A stretch of DNA of 34,955 bases from a virus. The stretch lies in the IMG/VR virus record IMGVR_UViG_3300028889_000018, positions 1 through 34,955 of that record; one strand, written 5' to 3'. Shown here piece after piece: positions 13,268 through 21,628 of this stretch (position 1 is its first letter; each line of letters starts with the position of its first letter). The notes under the pieces were generated by a model. It saw only the letters and a program-made list of their open reading frames with translations, searched no databases and had not been told where the DNA came from. Position numbers and translations under genes: made by a program.

Positions 13268-16200
13268 GCTGCGTTCTCCTGGAATGTGGTCTTGTCGACG
13301 AAGGCCTCGAAGTCGCCGAACTTCTCGATGGACTGGGCGGCATCTTCGGCGAGCATGTTGAAGTACGCCATGTCCACCACGTCCGCGATGGATCCGGTGC
13401 CTTCTACGGCGTCCTTGGGGTTCTCGAACACCATCCGCTCTATGGCGCCGCCCTCAAGGGTGCTGATCATCTCGGCCTCGGCCCACTTGTAGCCCTTGGT
13501 GCCGGCTACTGCGTAGTCCTTCCCGTCCCGAACACAGACGAGGTCCCCGCCCTTGAAGATGTCCTGGTCGGGGTTGATCGGCACGAAGAGCCCCGAGCGC
13601 CCGACGTGCGTGTCCCTCTCTCCCTTCTCGTCCTGCTCCTGGGTGACCATGTCGTCTTCTAGAGCGTCGTCCTTCTTGCCGCCGATGGTGAGCTGACCTT
13701 CCGGGAACCGGAGGTACATCGCTCCCTTCTGAACCTGCTTGGTGACGCACAGGTCGTTGAAGGTGATCGGCTCGTCGGTGAAGAGCGTCTTGAAGACGTA
13801 CGGCTGCTGGAATTCAGCTCCGACGGCCTTCCAGTGCTCCGGCTTGCCCTTGGCGTTCCACCCCACGTAGGCGATGAACACGGCGTCGTTCACGAGGCAC
13901 ATCTTCTTGTAGGTGGCCTCGTGCTCGAAGGTGTAGCCATACTCCGCGCCGAACTCGTGGATGAACTCGATGAGGTCCGGAGTGGCTCCCGGGATCTTGA
14001 TCGAGTCGGTCTTGATGTGTGCGACGGTGAAGCCCATCTCCTGCACTGCCTTCTTCAGCAGTACCATGAACAGGGCACCGCGCTTGGCGACGATGTTGTC
14101 GACGTTGCGCTTGTCCCGGAACGGGTTGTTGAACTTCGCCGAGGTGTAGCCGTAGATCGAGTTGATCACCAGCTTCAGCGCGTTCGAGAGTGCCTCCGCT
14201 TCCTCCTCAGTGCCCGGAACGGGGACGCCGGGCAGGAGTCGAGCGAACTCGTCGTAGTCGCCGTGCTTGAGCGCCAGACGGGCTTCCACGAGCCGACGGA
14301 ACGTGTCGGTGTACTTCCCGAACAGGTTCAGCTGAATGATCGAGGACGGGTGCATGGACGCGATGTCCAGGAGGAAAACGTCCTCGTACATTCCGGGCTC
14401 CGCGTAGACGTAACCGCCTTCGCCGACCACCTCGCCGCGGAAAGTGCTCTTCTCGGTCTTGTTGTACGGGTCGAACTTGTACCCGTCGTCCGCGCCCTTC
14501 TTGGACTCGCCGAACATCTCAGAGAGGTCCGTGTAGACGAAGTCCTTCTGCGGGTTTCGCTCGTCCCCGAACATGATCCGGATCGCGTGCTGGCGGGTCG
14601 AGTTGTTGACCTCCAGACCGCTCATCTCGGCCAGGGCCTGACGGGCGACGAAGTCCTGCTTGCAGGCCTTGAAGACCTCCTTGAGCGAGGTCACGTCGTT
14701 TCCGCAGTACTTGACGACGTCGTTGATGCGCTCCTTCGGAACCGGCTGGTCCCAAGGAATGTCCATCTCCATGTGATGGATCCCCAGGACGATCTGCCAC
14801 TTCTTCAGGGACTGCTTGACCGAGCTGAAGTCGTACACGTCCGCATAGGACAGCGACCATGCCTTGCCGTACTGGGCGGACGGGTCCTTGTCGACGATGA
14901 TCTTCTGCGAGATCTTGTAGAGCTCTGGCGTCGTGGCGCCGAGGTACCGGGCCCAGAGGATGTGGTTATCGTAGGGTCGGTTGTTGAAGCCGACGAGCTT
15001 GAAGTTGAAGATCAGAGTCTCGATCTCCTGAGGAGTCGGCTCGATCATTTCGACGACCGTGTCGGAATCCTCGTAACTCCAGCAGACCACGAAGAGGTTC
15101 GGGTACACCTCGCAGTCGAAGAAGACGATGCGCTCGTCCTTCACCTCGACGGGCTTCTCCGGCGGCGTCTCGTCGTCGCTGACAGCCGAAGCGAACCGCA
15201 TCTTGGCGACGGTCCTGACACAGATCTCCGACTGGTTCTTACTGTTCATCGCGAACAGAAGGATCTTCTGCCGCATGTCGCTGACGTCGAACGGATAACC
15301 GGCCTCGTATGCCTCGTCGAGAAGGTGCTTGATGAAGTCGACAGAAGGCTTGGTACCGGAGTGATACTGCTTCAGCAAGTTCTGCTGAATCATGTGGCGA
15401 AGGCCTTCTTCGCTCTTCAACTTGGTCTTTTCAAGCACCGGCTTTTTCTCCCTGAATGGCAAAGGGCCAACCGGCATGGTGGCCACCGAAACGTTGTTGC
15501 ACTTCGTCAGCTTTCTACGGAGGGAAGCGTTACCCCTGTAGGACTTGATCTCGATTCCGGGCGCATACTCGGAAGCGAGTTCCGTGACGTCGCCGTCGTA
15601 GATGTAGTGAAGGTGTACGCCGTTCCCGCTCTTGCTGAGTTCTGCATAAGTCGGGGGCCAACCGGCACTAGCCGCCTTGAGGTTCTCCTCAAGCGACTTG
15701 TTTCCGTCCTCATCCGTCAAGTCGAAGTCGATGACGATGTGGTTCTCGGGAATCTTGACGAAGTGAAGCTTCGACGTGTCGAGGTCCCCCAGCACCGTGG
15801 ACACCACTTGGTCGTCTTCGGGGATGAACGGATTCCCGTCCTTGTCGATCCGCTCCGACTTGTCCCAGTAGAGCTTGGGGTTCCCACTTGCGTTGGCGTA
15901 CTGGGCGGTAAGGCCCGCGTACATCTCGTCGAAAATGGAATCGGGCTCCTCCATGACAAGCGAGAAGCTCGGAGGCTTCGACTCGGGAATAGCTGCTTTG
16001 AACCGAGGCGAATTGAACCCCTTGTAGACGCTCCTAGCGTTGGTCCCCCCGAACTCCAGTCGCTCGTGGAATTCGTCGAAGTAGTTCTTGAGTTCCTCCC
16101 TGAATGCGTGGTACTTCATCTTGTAGCCGAGTTCCGCGTATTCGGCGTACTCCTTGTAGAGTTCCCACGCCTGCTTAAGCGTGGTCCCGTCCTGGACGCG

Positions 16201-17295
16201 GAATACGTCGTAGTGCTCCTCGACGAAATTGAAGAACACATCCGTCTGGAACATCATCTTCACGGGCTTGTACCCGTTGTAGTAGTTCTTCCCCATCTTG
16301 CGGTAGACGTCGAGGCAGTGCTGGGCGATTGCCCCGAGCTCGAAGTCAATCCGCGCCATGAGGGCGAAGTAGTGGTCAGGCTCGAACTTGTTGCCCGTGG
16401 GGTGGACATCGATGAGCCGGCGAATAAGACCCGACTTGGCGTCCGTGATCTTCACCGGCTTGTTCGTCCCCATGAAGAGGAATGCGTTGATCACAGCTTC
16501 GTAGCTCGGCTTGTACTTCTCGTTCAGCCGCATGGTGTCGTGTCCGACGATCGAGTTCAGCGTGCTGTTGTCGTCAATCTTGGACAGGTCACCGTCGTGC
16601 TGAATCGCGACGAGCGGGTTGGACTTGAAGGCTTCCGTGGCGAATGCGTTGTTGGCACCCACGAGAGCCTTGGCCTCGAACATGGCGATGTACCCAGCGA
16701 ACAGCTTCTGGATGATCTTCATGATCGTGGACTTGCCAGTACCACCGGGGCCGTAGAACACCAGGAATTTCTCGATCTTCTTCGAGTCCCCGGATACGAT
16801 GGCCCCGATGGCCCACTCGATCTTTGCCCGTTCCTCCGGAGAGTACAGGGTCCCGACGAGCTCGTCCCAAGCGCTGTAGTCCCCCAGCGCAAGGGAATAT
16901 GGAAGCCGTCGGCTGACGTGGTCCGACTTCTTGACTTCCGTGTTGGCGAACGTCAGCTTCATGTCCAGCGGGTGAGAGTTGTCGCTGACATTGTTCATGA
17001 ACTTGCGGAACTGGTTCCAGCCGTTCGTGCTGTACGTGCGGAGGAGTTTGACGCTGCACTCCACTCCGTCAGCCTTCAGGCTATCCGCGTACTTCATGAG
17101 CTCTGCGTCCACCAGACGTTGTACGTCGTACTCGTCAGTGGACCACAGGCCCTTTTCTTCATCCCAGATCGCATAGAAGGATTTACCGCGGACCATCAAG
17201 TCCTTGGATCGGCCAACTGTGAAGTCGGGACGTACCTCTACAGGGTCGCCTTCCTTCCGGGGGAGCTTCTTGCTGATCTGAAAGAAATCCAGCAC
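13264..17295 (-). CDS. SF3 helicase / AEP primase / family B DNA polymerase fusion
   Basis: The protein has 1343 residues from GTG at 17293-17295 with AGGAGGAT upstream. Residues 130-345 are an SF3 helicase: Walker A GPGGTGKS (182-189), Walker B-like IQHDGDL (231-237), sensor FMGTNKP (274-280), arginine RRLID (292-296). Residues 490-610 resemble an archaeo-eukaryotic primase: VIDFDLTDE (521-529), SGNGVHLHY (556-564), IEIKSYRGN (581-589). Residues 720-1343 are a family B polymerase with exonuclease motifs FFDCEVYPN (725-733), GFNNRPYDN (769-777) and YCGNDVTSL (863-871), and polymerase motifs DIASMHPSS (977-985), KLVINSIYG (1041-1049) and KTDS (1095-1098). It is the replicase of the phage. The helicase-before-primase order is unusual. 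KTDS replaces DTDS but keeps the catalytic second Asp. Confidence 0.9.
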   Translation of the reverse strand: MLDFFQISKKLPRKEGDPVEVRPDFTVGRSKDLMVRGKSFYAIWDEEKGLWSTDEYDVQRLVDAELMKYADSLKADGVECSVKLLRTYSTNGWNQFRKFMNNVSDNSHPLDMKLTFANTEVKKSDHVSRRLPYSLALGDYSAWDELVGTLYSPEERAKIEWAIGAIVSGDSKKIEKFLVFYGPGGTGKSTIMKIIQKLFAGYIAMFEAKALVGANNAFATEAFKSNPLVAIQHDGDLSKIDDNSTLNSIVGHDTMRLNEKYKPSYEAVINAFLFMGTNKPVKITDAKSGLIRRLIDVHPTGNKFEPDHYFALMARIDFELGAIAQHCLDVYRKMGKNYYNGYKPVKMMFQTDVFFNFVEEHYDVFRVQDGTTLKQAWELYKEYAEYAELGYKMKYHAFREELKNYFDEFHERLEFGGTNARSVYKGFNSPRFKAAIPESKPPSFSLVMEEPDSIFDEMYAGLTAQYANASGNPKLYWDKSERIDKDGNPFIPEDDQVVSTVLGDLDTSKLHFVKIPENHIVIDFDLTDEDGNKSLEENLKAASAGWPPTYAELSKSGNGVHLHYIYDGDVTELASEYAPGIEIKSYRGNASLRRKLTKCNNVSVATMPVGPLPFREKKPVLEKTKLKSEEGLRHMIQQNLLKQYHSGTKPSVDFIKHLLDEAYEAGYPFDVSDMRQKILLFAMNSKNQSEICVRTVAKMRFASAVSDDETPPEKPVEVKDERIVFFDCEVYPNLFVVCWSYEDSDTVVEMIEPTPQEIETLIFNFKLVGFNNRPYDNHILWARYLGATTPELYKISQKIIVDKDPSAQYGKAWSLSYADVYDFSSVKQSLKKWQIVLGIHHMEMDIPWDQPVPKERINDVVKYCGNDVTSLKEVFKACKQDFVARQALAEMSGLEVNNSTRQHAIRIMFGDERNPQKDFVYTDLSEMFGESKKGADDGYKFDPYNKTEKSTFRGEVVGEGGYVYAEPGMYEDVFLLDIASMHPSSIIQLNLFGKYTDTFRRLVEARLALKHGDYDEFARLLPGVPVPGTEEEAEALSNALKLVINSIYGYTSAKFNNPFRDKRNVDNIVAKRGALFMVLLKKAVQEMGFTVAHIKTDSIKIPGATPDLIEFIHEFGAEYGYTFEHEATYKKMCLVNDAVFIAYVGWNAKGKPEHWKAVGAEFQQPYVFKTLFTDEPITFNDLCVTKQVQKGAMYLRFPEGQLTIGGKKDDALEDDMVTQEQDEKGERDTHVGRSGLFVPINPDQDIFKGGDLVCVRDGKDYAVAGTKGYKWAEAEMISTLEGGAIERMVFENPKDAVEGTGSIADVVDMAYFNMLAEDAAQSIEKFGDFEAFVDKTTFQENAA

Positions 17296-17308
17296 CTATC
17301 CTCCTCTC

Positions 17309-17866
17309 TTACCCAGCTAGTTCCCGCTCGATAACGTACTCACTTAGCTGGAACCAGAGTTCAACTTTCGTCTGATCCGTGGGGGGATCCTGAAGTGGGA
17401 AGAACCCGCCAAGACCCGTTGGTTCGTATTGCCTGTTGATCAGCATATCGAGAAGCTGATCGATCTGTTGTCTTCGAATATCCGTGAAACGGATCTTGTC
17501 GCTGAATCCTGCGAGTCCGATGTTCACCATCAGGTGTTCCCAGAACCAGTAGTGGGGCTTACCTCCGGCCTGAAAAGACAGGTCGTTAGCAAGCCCCACC
17601 ATGAGTTCGAACATCGAGCACGGGAGGTCTAGCCAGTGCGGATCTACGGAATGGCGATCGATTCCCATCTCGTTGAGAAATGTGATACGGAGCGCCTTAC
17701 CGACATCGACCCGGTTCTCGTCATTGTCGACGGTCCAGTAGAACTCCTTGAGGTACAGAACCCTGAGGATTTTCCAATACGTCAGGGATTTGTCCTTGAA
17801 CCCAGGATCAGCGATCCGACCGTAGAGCCAGTCGAAGTACTGGCCGTCGATGACCGGTTCGCTCAT
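17309..17866 (-). CDS. Conserved phage protein of unknown function, 185 aa
   Basis: ATG at 17864-17866 lies six bases after the upstream stop, with no strong ribosome site. The N-terminus (VIDGQYFDWLYGRI, then SLTYWKILRVLYLKEFYWTV) followed by DNDENRVDVGK is a pattern I recall from many actinophage and Bacillus phage hypothetical proteins. It is rich in aromatic residues, soluble and mostly helical. It ends 14 bases before the fused replicase starts, so it may assist replication. Function unknown. Confidence 0.75.
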   Translation of the reverse strand: MSEPVIDGQYFDWLYGRIADPGFKDKSLTYWKILRVLYLKEFYWTVDNDENRVDVGKALRITFLNEMGIDRHSVDPHWLDLPCSMFELMVGLANDLSFQAGGKPHYWFWEHLMVNIGLAGFSDKIRFTDIRRQQIDQLLDMLINRQYEPTGLGGFFPLQDPPTDQTKVELWFQLSEYVIERELAG

Positions 17867-17872
17867 CTCACG

Positions 17873-18667
17873 TCACCCTGCCTGCGTTACCTTCTCGGAG
17901 TACTTGTCCGGGAGCCACAGGATTTCCAGCTCGACGCCCTGGGTGTGGTTGCGGATGAACAAGCTCTCCGCTCCACCCCAGGATTCCGGTCCCGCCTTGA
18001 GCATGGCGGTGACTTCGTCGCCCAGCGTCACCTTGCGGGCGTCCAGATCGATGACCTGGTCCCGTTCCCCGGCGAGTGTGTCGTCACCGGAGAAGTACGT
18101 GATCGAGTACTGCTTGTGCTCCGTGCGGCTGTGGATGAACTCGTCGGAGGTGATGACGTCCGTCTGAACGGGGTCGTTTGCCTCCTTGGGTTCCGCCACC
18201 GCGGGGGTGGAGACGGCGTTGTAGTTCATCGGGGCCGAGGCCTGCTCGGGGATGACCTCGGGCACCTTCTCGCGGACCTCAGGAGCTACGACGGCCTCGG
18301 CTTCGTCGAGAAGCTTCGCGGTTTCCCGGATCTCAGCGTCGAACTTGACCACTGCAGTCAGGTCCGTGACCAGAGCCTCCGGCGGGACCTTGACCCCTCC
18401 CGAGTAGTCCTCGAACGCCTCGACGGCCTTCTGTGCAGCCGCCAAGACTTCGGGCTGAGCCAGGAACTCCTGATCCGACATGGACTTGAGTTCCTCGTCC
18501 CGCTGGAGGCAGCGGTCGCACTCCTCCTTGTAGCGAGACTCGGCTTCGTCGTACCCCTTGTTGTAGCCCTCGGTGTGCGCCTCTTCGAGCTTGTTCTGGG
18601 CGAGATACAGACCGATCCCGATCCCGCCCGCGATGCACAACGCGTACCTGATGAGCATCTCGATCAC
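17873..18667 (-). CDS. Membrane-anchored phage protein, 264 aa
   Basis: GTG at 18665-18667 overlaps the upstream TGA (GTGA); ATG at 18656-18658 is an alternative with better spacing to AAGGG. An N-terminal membrane helix (LIRYALCIAGGIGIGLYLA) leads to a charged helical region (about 20-130) likely to be coiled coil. The C-terminal domain (DVITSDEFIHS, then YSITYFSGDDTLAGERDQVI, then ESLFIRNHTQGVELEILW) resembles a C-terminal domain I recall from other phage proteins. It belongs with the DUF6353 gene upstream. Function unknown. Confidence 0.75.
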   Translation of the reverse strand: MIEMLIRYALCIAGGIGIGLYLAQNKLEEAHTEGYNKGYDEAESRYKEECDRCLQRDEELKSMSDQEFLAQPEVLAAAQKAVEAFEDYSGGVKVPPEALVTDLTAVVKFDAEIRETAKLLDEAEAVVAPEVREKVPEVIPEQASAPMNYNAVSTPAVAEPKEANDPVQTDVITSDEFIHSRTEHKQYSITYFSGDDTLAGERDQVIDLDARKVTLGDEVTAMLKAGPESWGGAESLFIRNHTQGVELEILWLPDKYSEKVTQAG

Positions 18668-19614
18668 ACCCTTGCCGGGTCGTCCAGCAGGTCCAGGATC
18701 GGGCCGTCGACGTTGAAGCTCAGCCAGTAGGCGTCCTTGTGGCCGTTGATCCACTCCTTGCCCGCGTGGACGCCGTTCCGCCACACGCCGAAGTCGATGT
18801 AGCCGTCACCCTTGCCGTCCTCCGGGTTCTTGACCCAGCCGACGACCTGACCGGCCTTCGTCTTCTTGTAGCCGAGGAGGTCGTAGGCGTCGTTCAGGAA
18901 GACGTAGCCCTGCAGACGCAGCAGGCTGTTCAGACGGTTCTGGACCATCTCCAGGAAGAAGTTGTTCTGACCCGGGACGTCCTGCCAGTTCGAGTTCGGA
19001 GAGCCGTCAGGCAGCAGAGGAGAGAAGACGCGCCCGTAGGTGGTCTCCGGGTCCATCTCTTGCATGGCCTTCTGGTCGAGACCACGGATGATCTTGACCT
19101 CGGGGCCGTTGGGGCCCTCCTCGACGATCTCGCGCTCGTGGACGCCGTGGAGGAACTCGAAGTCCTTCTCCTCGCCGAGCTCGGTGATGACACGTCCGCG
19201 GTAGTCCTTGAACGCGCCGTCCAGACCGATGTAGGCCGCGGCGAGACCCGCGTTACGACGGCTGAGGATCAGGTGCGAGCCTGCCAGGGCGCCGACGGAA
19301 GCGGTGAAGAGGATGGCGGTGGGGGCGTAGAGGCGAGCGATCTTGATGGCGGTCTGAAGTCGGACGTTGAACGAGGCCTTCTTGGTCTCGCTGTCCTCGC
19401 CGTCAGTGACGGTCACCTCGACCTTCTTGAGGTGTTCCTCGCCCTCCGCGAGAACGTCGCTGAGCTTCAGCGTGGCGCGGCAGGCCATGACCACGGAGGC
19501 GCCGACGCCGACGATTCCGAGACCCACCAGAAATACGGGGGAATGCTTCTGCGCCTTGAGGACTTGACGTCCTGCCTTGGCGGTGACCCGGTGGGTCAGG
19601 GACTTGATGCTCAC
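18664..19614 (-). CDS. DUF6353-family two-helix membrane protein
   Basis: The protein has 316 residues from GTG at 19612-19614 (GTGA overlap; GGGAGAG upstream). Two membrane segments flank a short loop: VFLVGLGIVGVGASVVMACR (about 28-48) and APTAILFTASVGALAGSHLI (about 95-118). The large soluble part ends in the typical domain with LQGYVFLNDAYDLLGYKKTK, GYIDFGVWRNG and YWLSFNVDGPI. The order matches DUF6353, a phage membrane family of unknown role. A second full member lies at 24218-25024 and an isolated C-terminal domain at 20285-20677. Confidence 0.82.
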   Translation of the reverse strand: MSIKSLTHRVTAKAGRQVLKAQKHSPVFLVGLGIVGVGASVVMACRATLKLSDVLAEGEEHLKKVEVTVTDGEDSETKKASFNVRLQTAIKIARLYAPTAILFTASVGALAGSHLILSRRNAGLAAAYIGLDGAFKDYRGRVITELGEEKDFEFLHGVHEREIVEEGPNGPEVKIIRGLDQKAMQEMDPETTYGRVFSPLLPDGSPNSNWQDVPGQNNFFLEMVQNRLNSLLRLQGYVFLNDAYDLLGYKKTKAGQVVGWVKNPEDGKGDGYIDFGVWRNGVHAGKEWINGHKDAYWLSFNVDGPILDLLDDPARV

Positions 19615-20108
19615 TTGCTGCTCTCCCGGAGAGTGTCGTAGTGGGTAGGACCGAGCTCGCGGTACGTCTTGAGGCACTTCAGGGCGATGGATCCCAGAGA
19701 CGATCCGATGAAACCGGCGAGAAGGTAGAACTTGTTGAGAGAAAGCTTCTGACCAGTGGTCTGCGTTTCGAGGATCGGATTGATCTCGTCGAAATATGGC
19801 GGCAAGACCGGAGACAGAGATGAAACGAAAACGAAGGAGTCATCGGCGAATCCTTCGACAAGGCCTTCGTGCAGTATGGAAACCTTGAGGCTGTCCTCCT
19901 CTCGGCATTCCTCGAACACCCGCAAAGCAAGTGTAAGAATCGAGGACTTGCCGCTACCGGCTTCTCCGACAACCGAGAGGATCTTCGCGGGTCCTCCGGC
20001 CAGGACACATCCGATCGACCATTCGATCTTCTTCCGGTCCTCGTCCGAGAGAAGCGTCCCGAGGAGTTCGTTCCACGAACCAACGGCCCGGTCGCCGACG
20101 TCCATCAT
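19611..20108 (-). CDS. Shrunken SF3 helicase paralogue
   Basis: The protein has 165 residues from ATG at 20106-20108 with GGAGGATCG upstream. Residues 11-65 align with the helicase part of the replicase: WNELLGTLLSDEDRKKIEWS versus WDELVGTLYSPEERAKIEWA, and Walker A GEAGSGKS versus GPGGTGKS. The end (TTGQKLSLNKFYLLAGFIGS, then ALKCLKTYRELGPTHYD) aligns with PTGNKFEPDHYFALMARIDF, then AQHCLDVYRKMGKNYYN. The stretch in between, which holds the Walker B-like HDGDL, sensor TNKP and arginine finger in the replicase, is largely missing. It could bind ATP and join or poison the helicase ring. Confidence 0.78.
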   Translation of the reverse strand: MMDVGDRAVGSWNELLGTLLSDEDRKKIEWSIGCVLAGGPAKILSVVGEAGSGKSSILTLALRVFEECREEDSLKVSILHEGLVEGFADDSFVFVSSLSPVLPPYFDEINPILETQTTGQKLSLNKFYLLAGFIGSSLGSIALKCLKTYRELGPTHYDTLRESSK

Positions 20109-20284
20109 GCGCGATCCTCCAGCTTCCGGTCGTAGTCGTCCAGACGCTCGTCGATCTTGTCGGCGATGTCCTTGGCCTTGCGGAGAACCCTGGCGTGAAC
20201 CGTCTTGGGGATACTTCCCTCGACGAGTCCCCAGACCAGCGGTCCTACAACTACACCGGCGATGAACCCCAGTGTAAAGCGCAT
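20105..20284 (-). CDS. One-helix membrane protein with coiled-coil tail, 59 aa
   Basis: ATG at 20282-20284 lies directly after the upstream TGA; the stop is inside the ATGATG of the next gene. The N-terminus is a membrane helix (LGFIAGVVVGPLVWGLVEG) and the rest a charged amphipathic helix (KAKDIADKIDERLDDYDRKL). It is expressed together with the helicase paralogue and could tether something at the membrane. Confidence 0.65.
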   Translation of the reverse strand: MRFTLGFIAGVVVGPLVWGLVEGSIPKTVHARVLRKAKDIADKIDERLDDYDRKLEDRA

Positions 20285-20677
20285 TCAGAGCTTCCCCTCT
20301 GCTTTCAGTTTCTGTATTCGGCGAGGCATGGATATGGTGACCCGGTCGACATTCAGACGGATTGTCATCACGTCGAGACGGCCGTGAAGCCAGTCTTTAC
20401 CGTGGTGGAATCCTTCAGCCCAAGTACCCAGGTCGATGTATCCGTCGCCCTCGCCGTCGTGGTCCCGGATCCACCCGGCCTGACCGCCCTTGACGGTACG
20501 CTCAAAGCCGAGTAGTTCCAGTGCCTCATTGGCCGAAACGTAGCCCCTGACACGAAGTCGCCTGTTGAGTACGTCTTCCACCCAACTGACATACAACGCG
20601 TTTCGGATCCGGTTCTGGCTGTTCCAGTGAGGATTGTGCTTGTCGAATACCCGAACGAAGGTCCAGGGCTTTTTCAC
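20285..20677 (-). CDS. Stand-alone C-terminal DUF6353-like domain, 130 aa
   Basis: GTG at 20675-20677 overlaps the upstream stop (GTGA) with AAAGG nearby. The sequence FVRVFDKHNPHW, then LRVRGYVSANEALELLGFER, GYIDLGTWAEGFHHGKDW and MTIRLNVD, closely matches the soluble end of the DUF6353 protein at 18664-19614 (LQGYVFLNDAYDLLGY, GYIDFGVWRNG), but without the membrane segments. It is probably a partner or duplicate of that domain acting in the cytoplasm. Confidence 0.75.
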   Translation of the reverse strand: MKKPWTFVRVFDKHNPHWNSQNRIRNALYVSWVEDVLNRRLRVRGYVSANEALELLGFERTVKGGQAGWIRDHDGEGDGYIDLGTWAEGFHHGKDWLHGRLDVMTIRLNVDRVTISMPRRIQKLKAEGKL

Positions 20678-20808
20678 ACCTTTCCCTTCTTCCTGAGGCT
20701 GAAGAATATCGCGGTTACCTGACTTTCAGGCATCTTGTCGACCTTGTCGGCCCAGGCTTTTGTGGGGTAAGCCTTTTTGATCAACTCCCTCTTGGATATG
20801 CCGGACAT
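20674..20808 (-). CDS. Small basic phage protein, 44 aa
   Basis: ATG at 20806-20808 starts MSGISKRELIKKAYPTKAWA, then DKVDKMPESQVTAIFFSLRK, ending KGKV. This resembles small phage peptides I have seen between larger genes (ELIKKAYP...W...VDKM...QV.A...RLK). The stop overlaps the next GTG. It is soluble, basic and helical. Function unknown. Confidence 0.65.
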   Translation of the reverse strand: MSGISKRELIKKAYPTKAWADKVDKMPESQVTAIFFSLRKKGKV

Positions 20809-20821
20809 GGCGGTGGGGCGC

Positions 20822-21565
20822 CTAATTCTCGATGGGAATCGGAGGCGGCAGCAGCAAGAGGTACCCGCCGGACCGGAGCTCGGTCACCCGGGCCGATCGC
20901 AAGTCGTCCCAGCCCCATCCTTCGTCCGTGGTCTTGGGCCTGATGCCCACGGAGGCGTAGAGGTCACCGACCGTGCAGTGACGGACGCTGGCGATGATCT
21001 CGTTCAGTTCCGCGATGACGTCCTCGCCCTCCTGCCGGGTTTCGAGGATGATGTCCTCGATGACATTCGACCGCCTGATGATGCGCGGGGCCGGAGGAGC
21101 GGTGTTCGGAGACCGGTACGTCGGGGTAGTGCTGGAGCTGTATCGGGTGTAGTTCACCCGGGGCCGTCCGGTGCCGTGGCTGACGGTTCGAGTGCTCCGA
21201 GTCTGAGCCTCTCCGAAGAGACGTTCCTCGATCCCGCCTCTGATACCGTCCGCGGTCTGTGTGATGATGCTGAGGATCATGTCCTTGATCATCGGTTCGA
21301 CGACGTTCGACACGAGGTACTGGCCGAAGCTCTCCTCGCCATTACCGCCGAACATCTCCTTGAAGCGCTTGCCGAGCGGCTTCTTACGCTGTATGACCTT
21401 GCCCTTAACGACCTTGTCGGCCGTCTTCTTGGTCTGAGCCTGACCTTCCGAAGTACCCTCTGCCTGAGGTTGCTCCGGCGCCGGTGATGACAATGGCCCC
21501 GCAGGATCCACTGGTACCGAAGGCTTCGATCGACCGGAAAAACTGTTACCGGGGTAGTCTTCCAT
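20822..21565 (-). CDS. Phage protein with C-terminal DLY...GW lid-like domain, 247 aa
   Basis: ATG at 21563-21565 has GAGG nine bases upstream. Residues 1-70 are disordered and Pro/Gln/Lys-rich. A helical region (YLVSNVVEPMIKDMILSIIT) and a Ser/Thr/Arg-rich linker follow. The C-terminal 70 residues (CTVGDLYASVGIRPKTTDEG, then WGWDDLRSARVTELRSGGYL, then LLLPPPIPIE) match a domain I recall from many Gram-positive phage proteins. The same layout ends the DUF6353 protein at 24218-25024. It starts 18 bases after a terminator hairpin with no promoter element in between. Confidence 0.75.
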   Translation of the reverse strand: MEDYPGNSFSGRSKPSVPVDPAGPLSSPAPEQPQAEGTSEGQAQTKKTADKVVKGKVIQRKKPLGKRFKEMFGGNGEESFGQYLVSNVVEPMIKDMILSIITQTADGIRGGIEERLFGEAQTRSTRTVSHGTGRPRVNYTRYSSSTTPTYRSPNTAPPAPRIIRRSNVIEDIILETRQEGEDVIAELNEIIASVRHCTVGDLYASVGIRPKTTDEGWGWDDLRSARVTELRSGGYLLLLPPPIPIEN

Positions 21566-21582
21566 TTGACTGCCTCTTCTAG

Positions 21583-21610
21583 AAAACCCAAACCCCATGT
21601 AGGGGTTGGG
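21583..21610 (-). terminator. Array terminator T1
   Basis: On the minus strand CCCAACCCC pairs with GGGGTTTGGG around TACAT, then TTTT. It is the first of ten closely related hairpins at the ends of units in the small-protein array. Confidence 0.8.
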
Positions 21611-21628
21611 AGTGAGTTGGATACGGGG

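Noticed and set aside
13834-17334. Very long open frame (1166 codons) on the plus strand
   Set aside because: It is the antisense shadow of the polymerase fusion gene, caused by GC-rich codons. Its translation is rich in Val, Leu, Arg and Asp without motifs and has no matching ribosome site.
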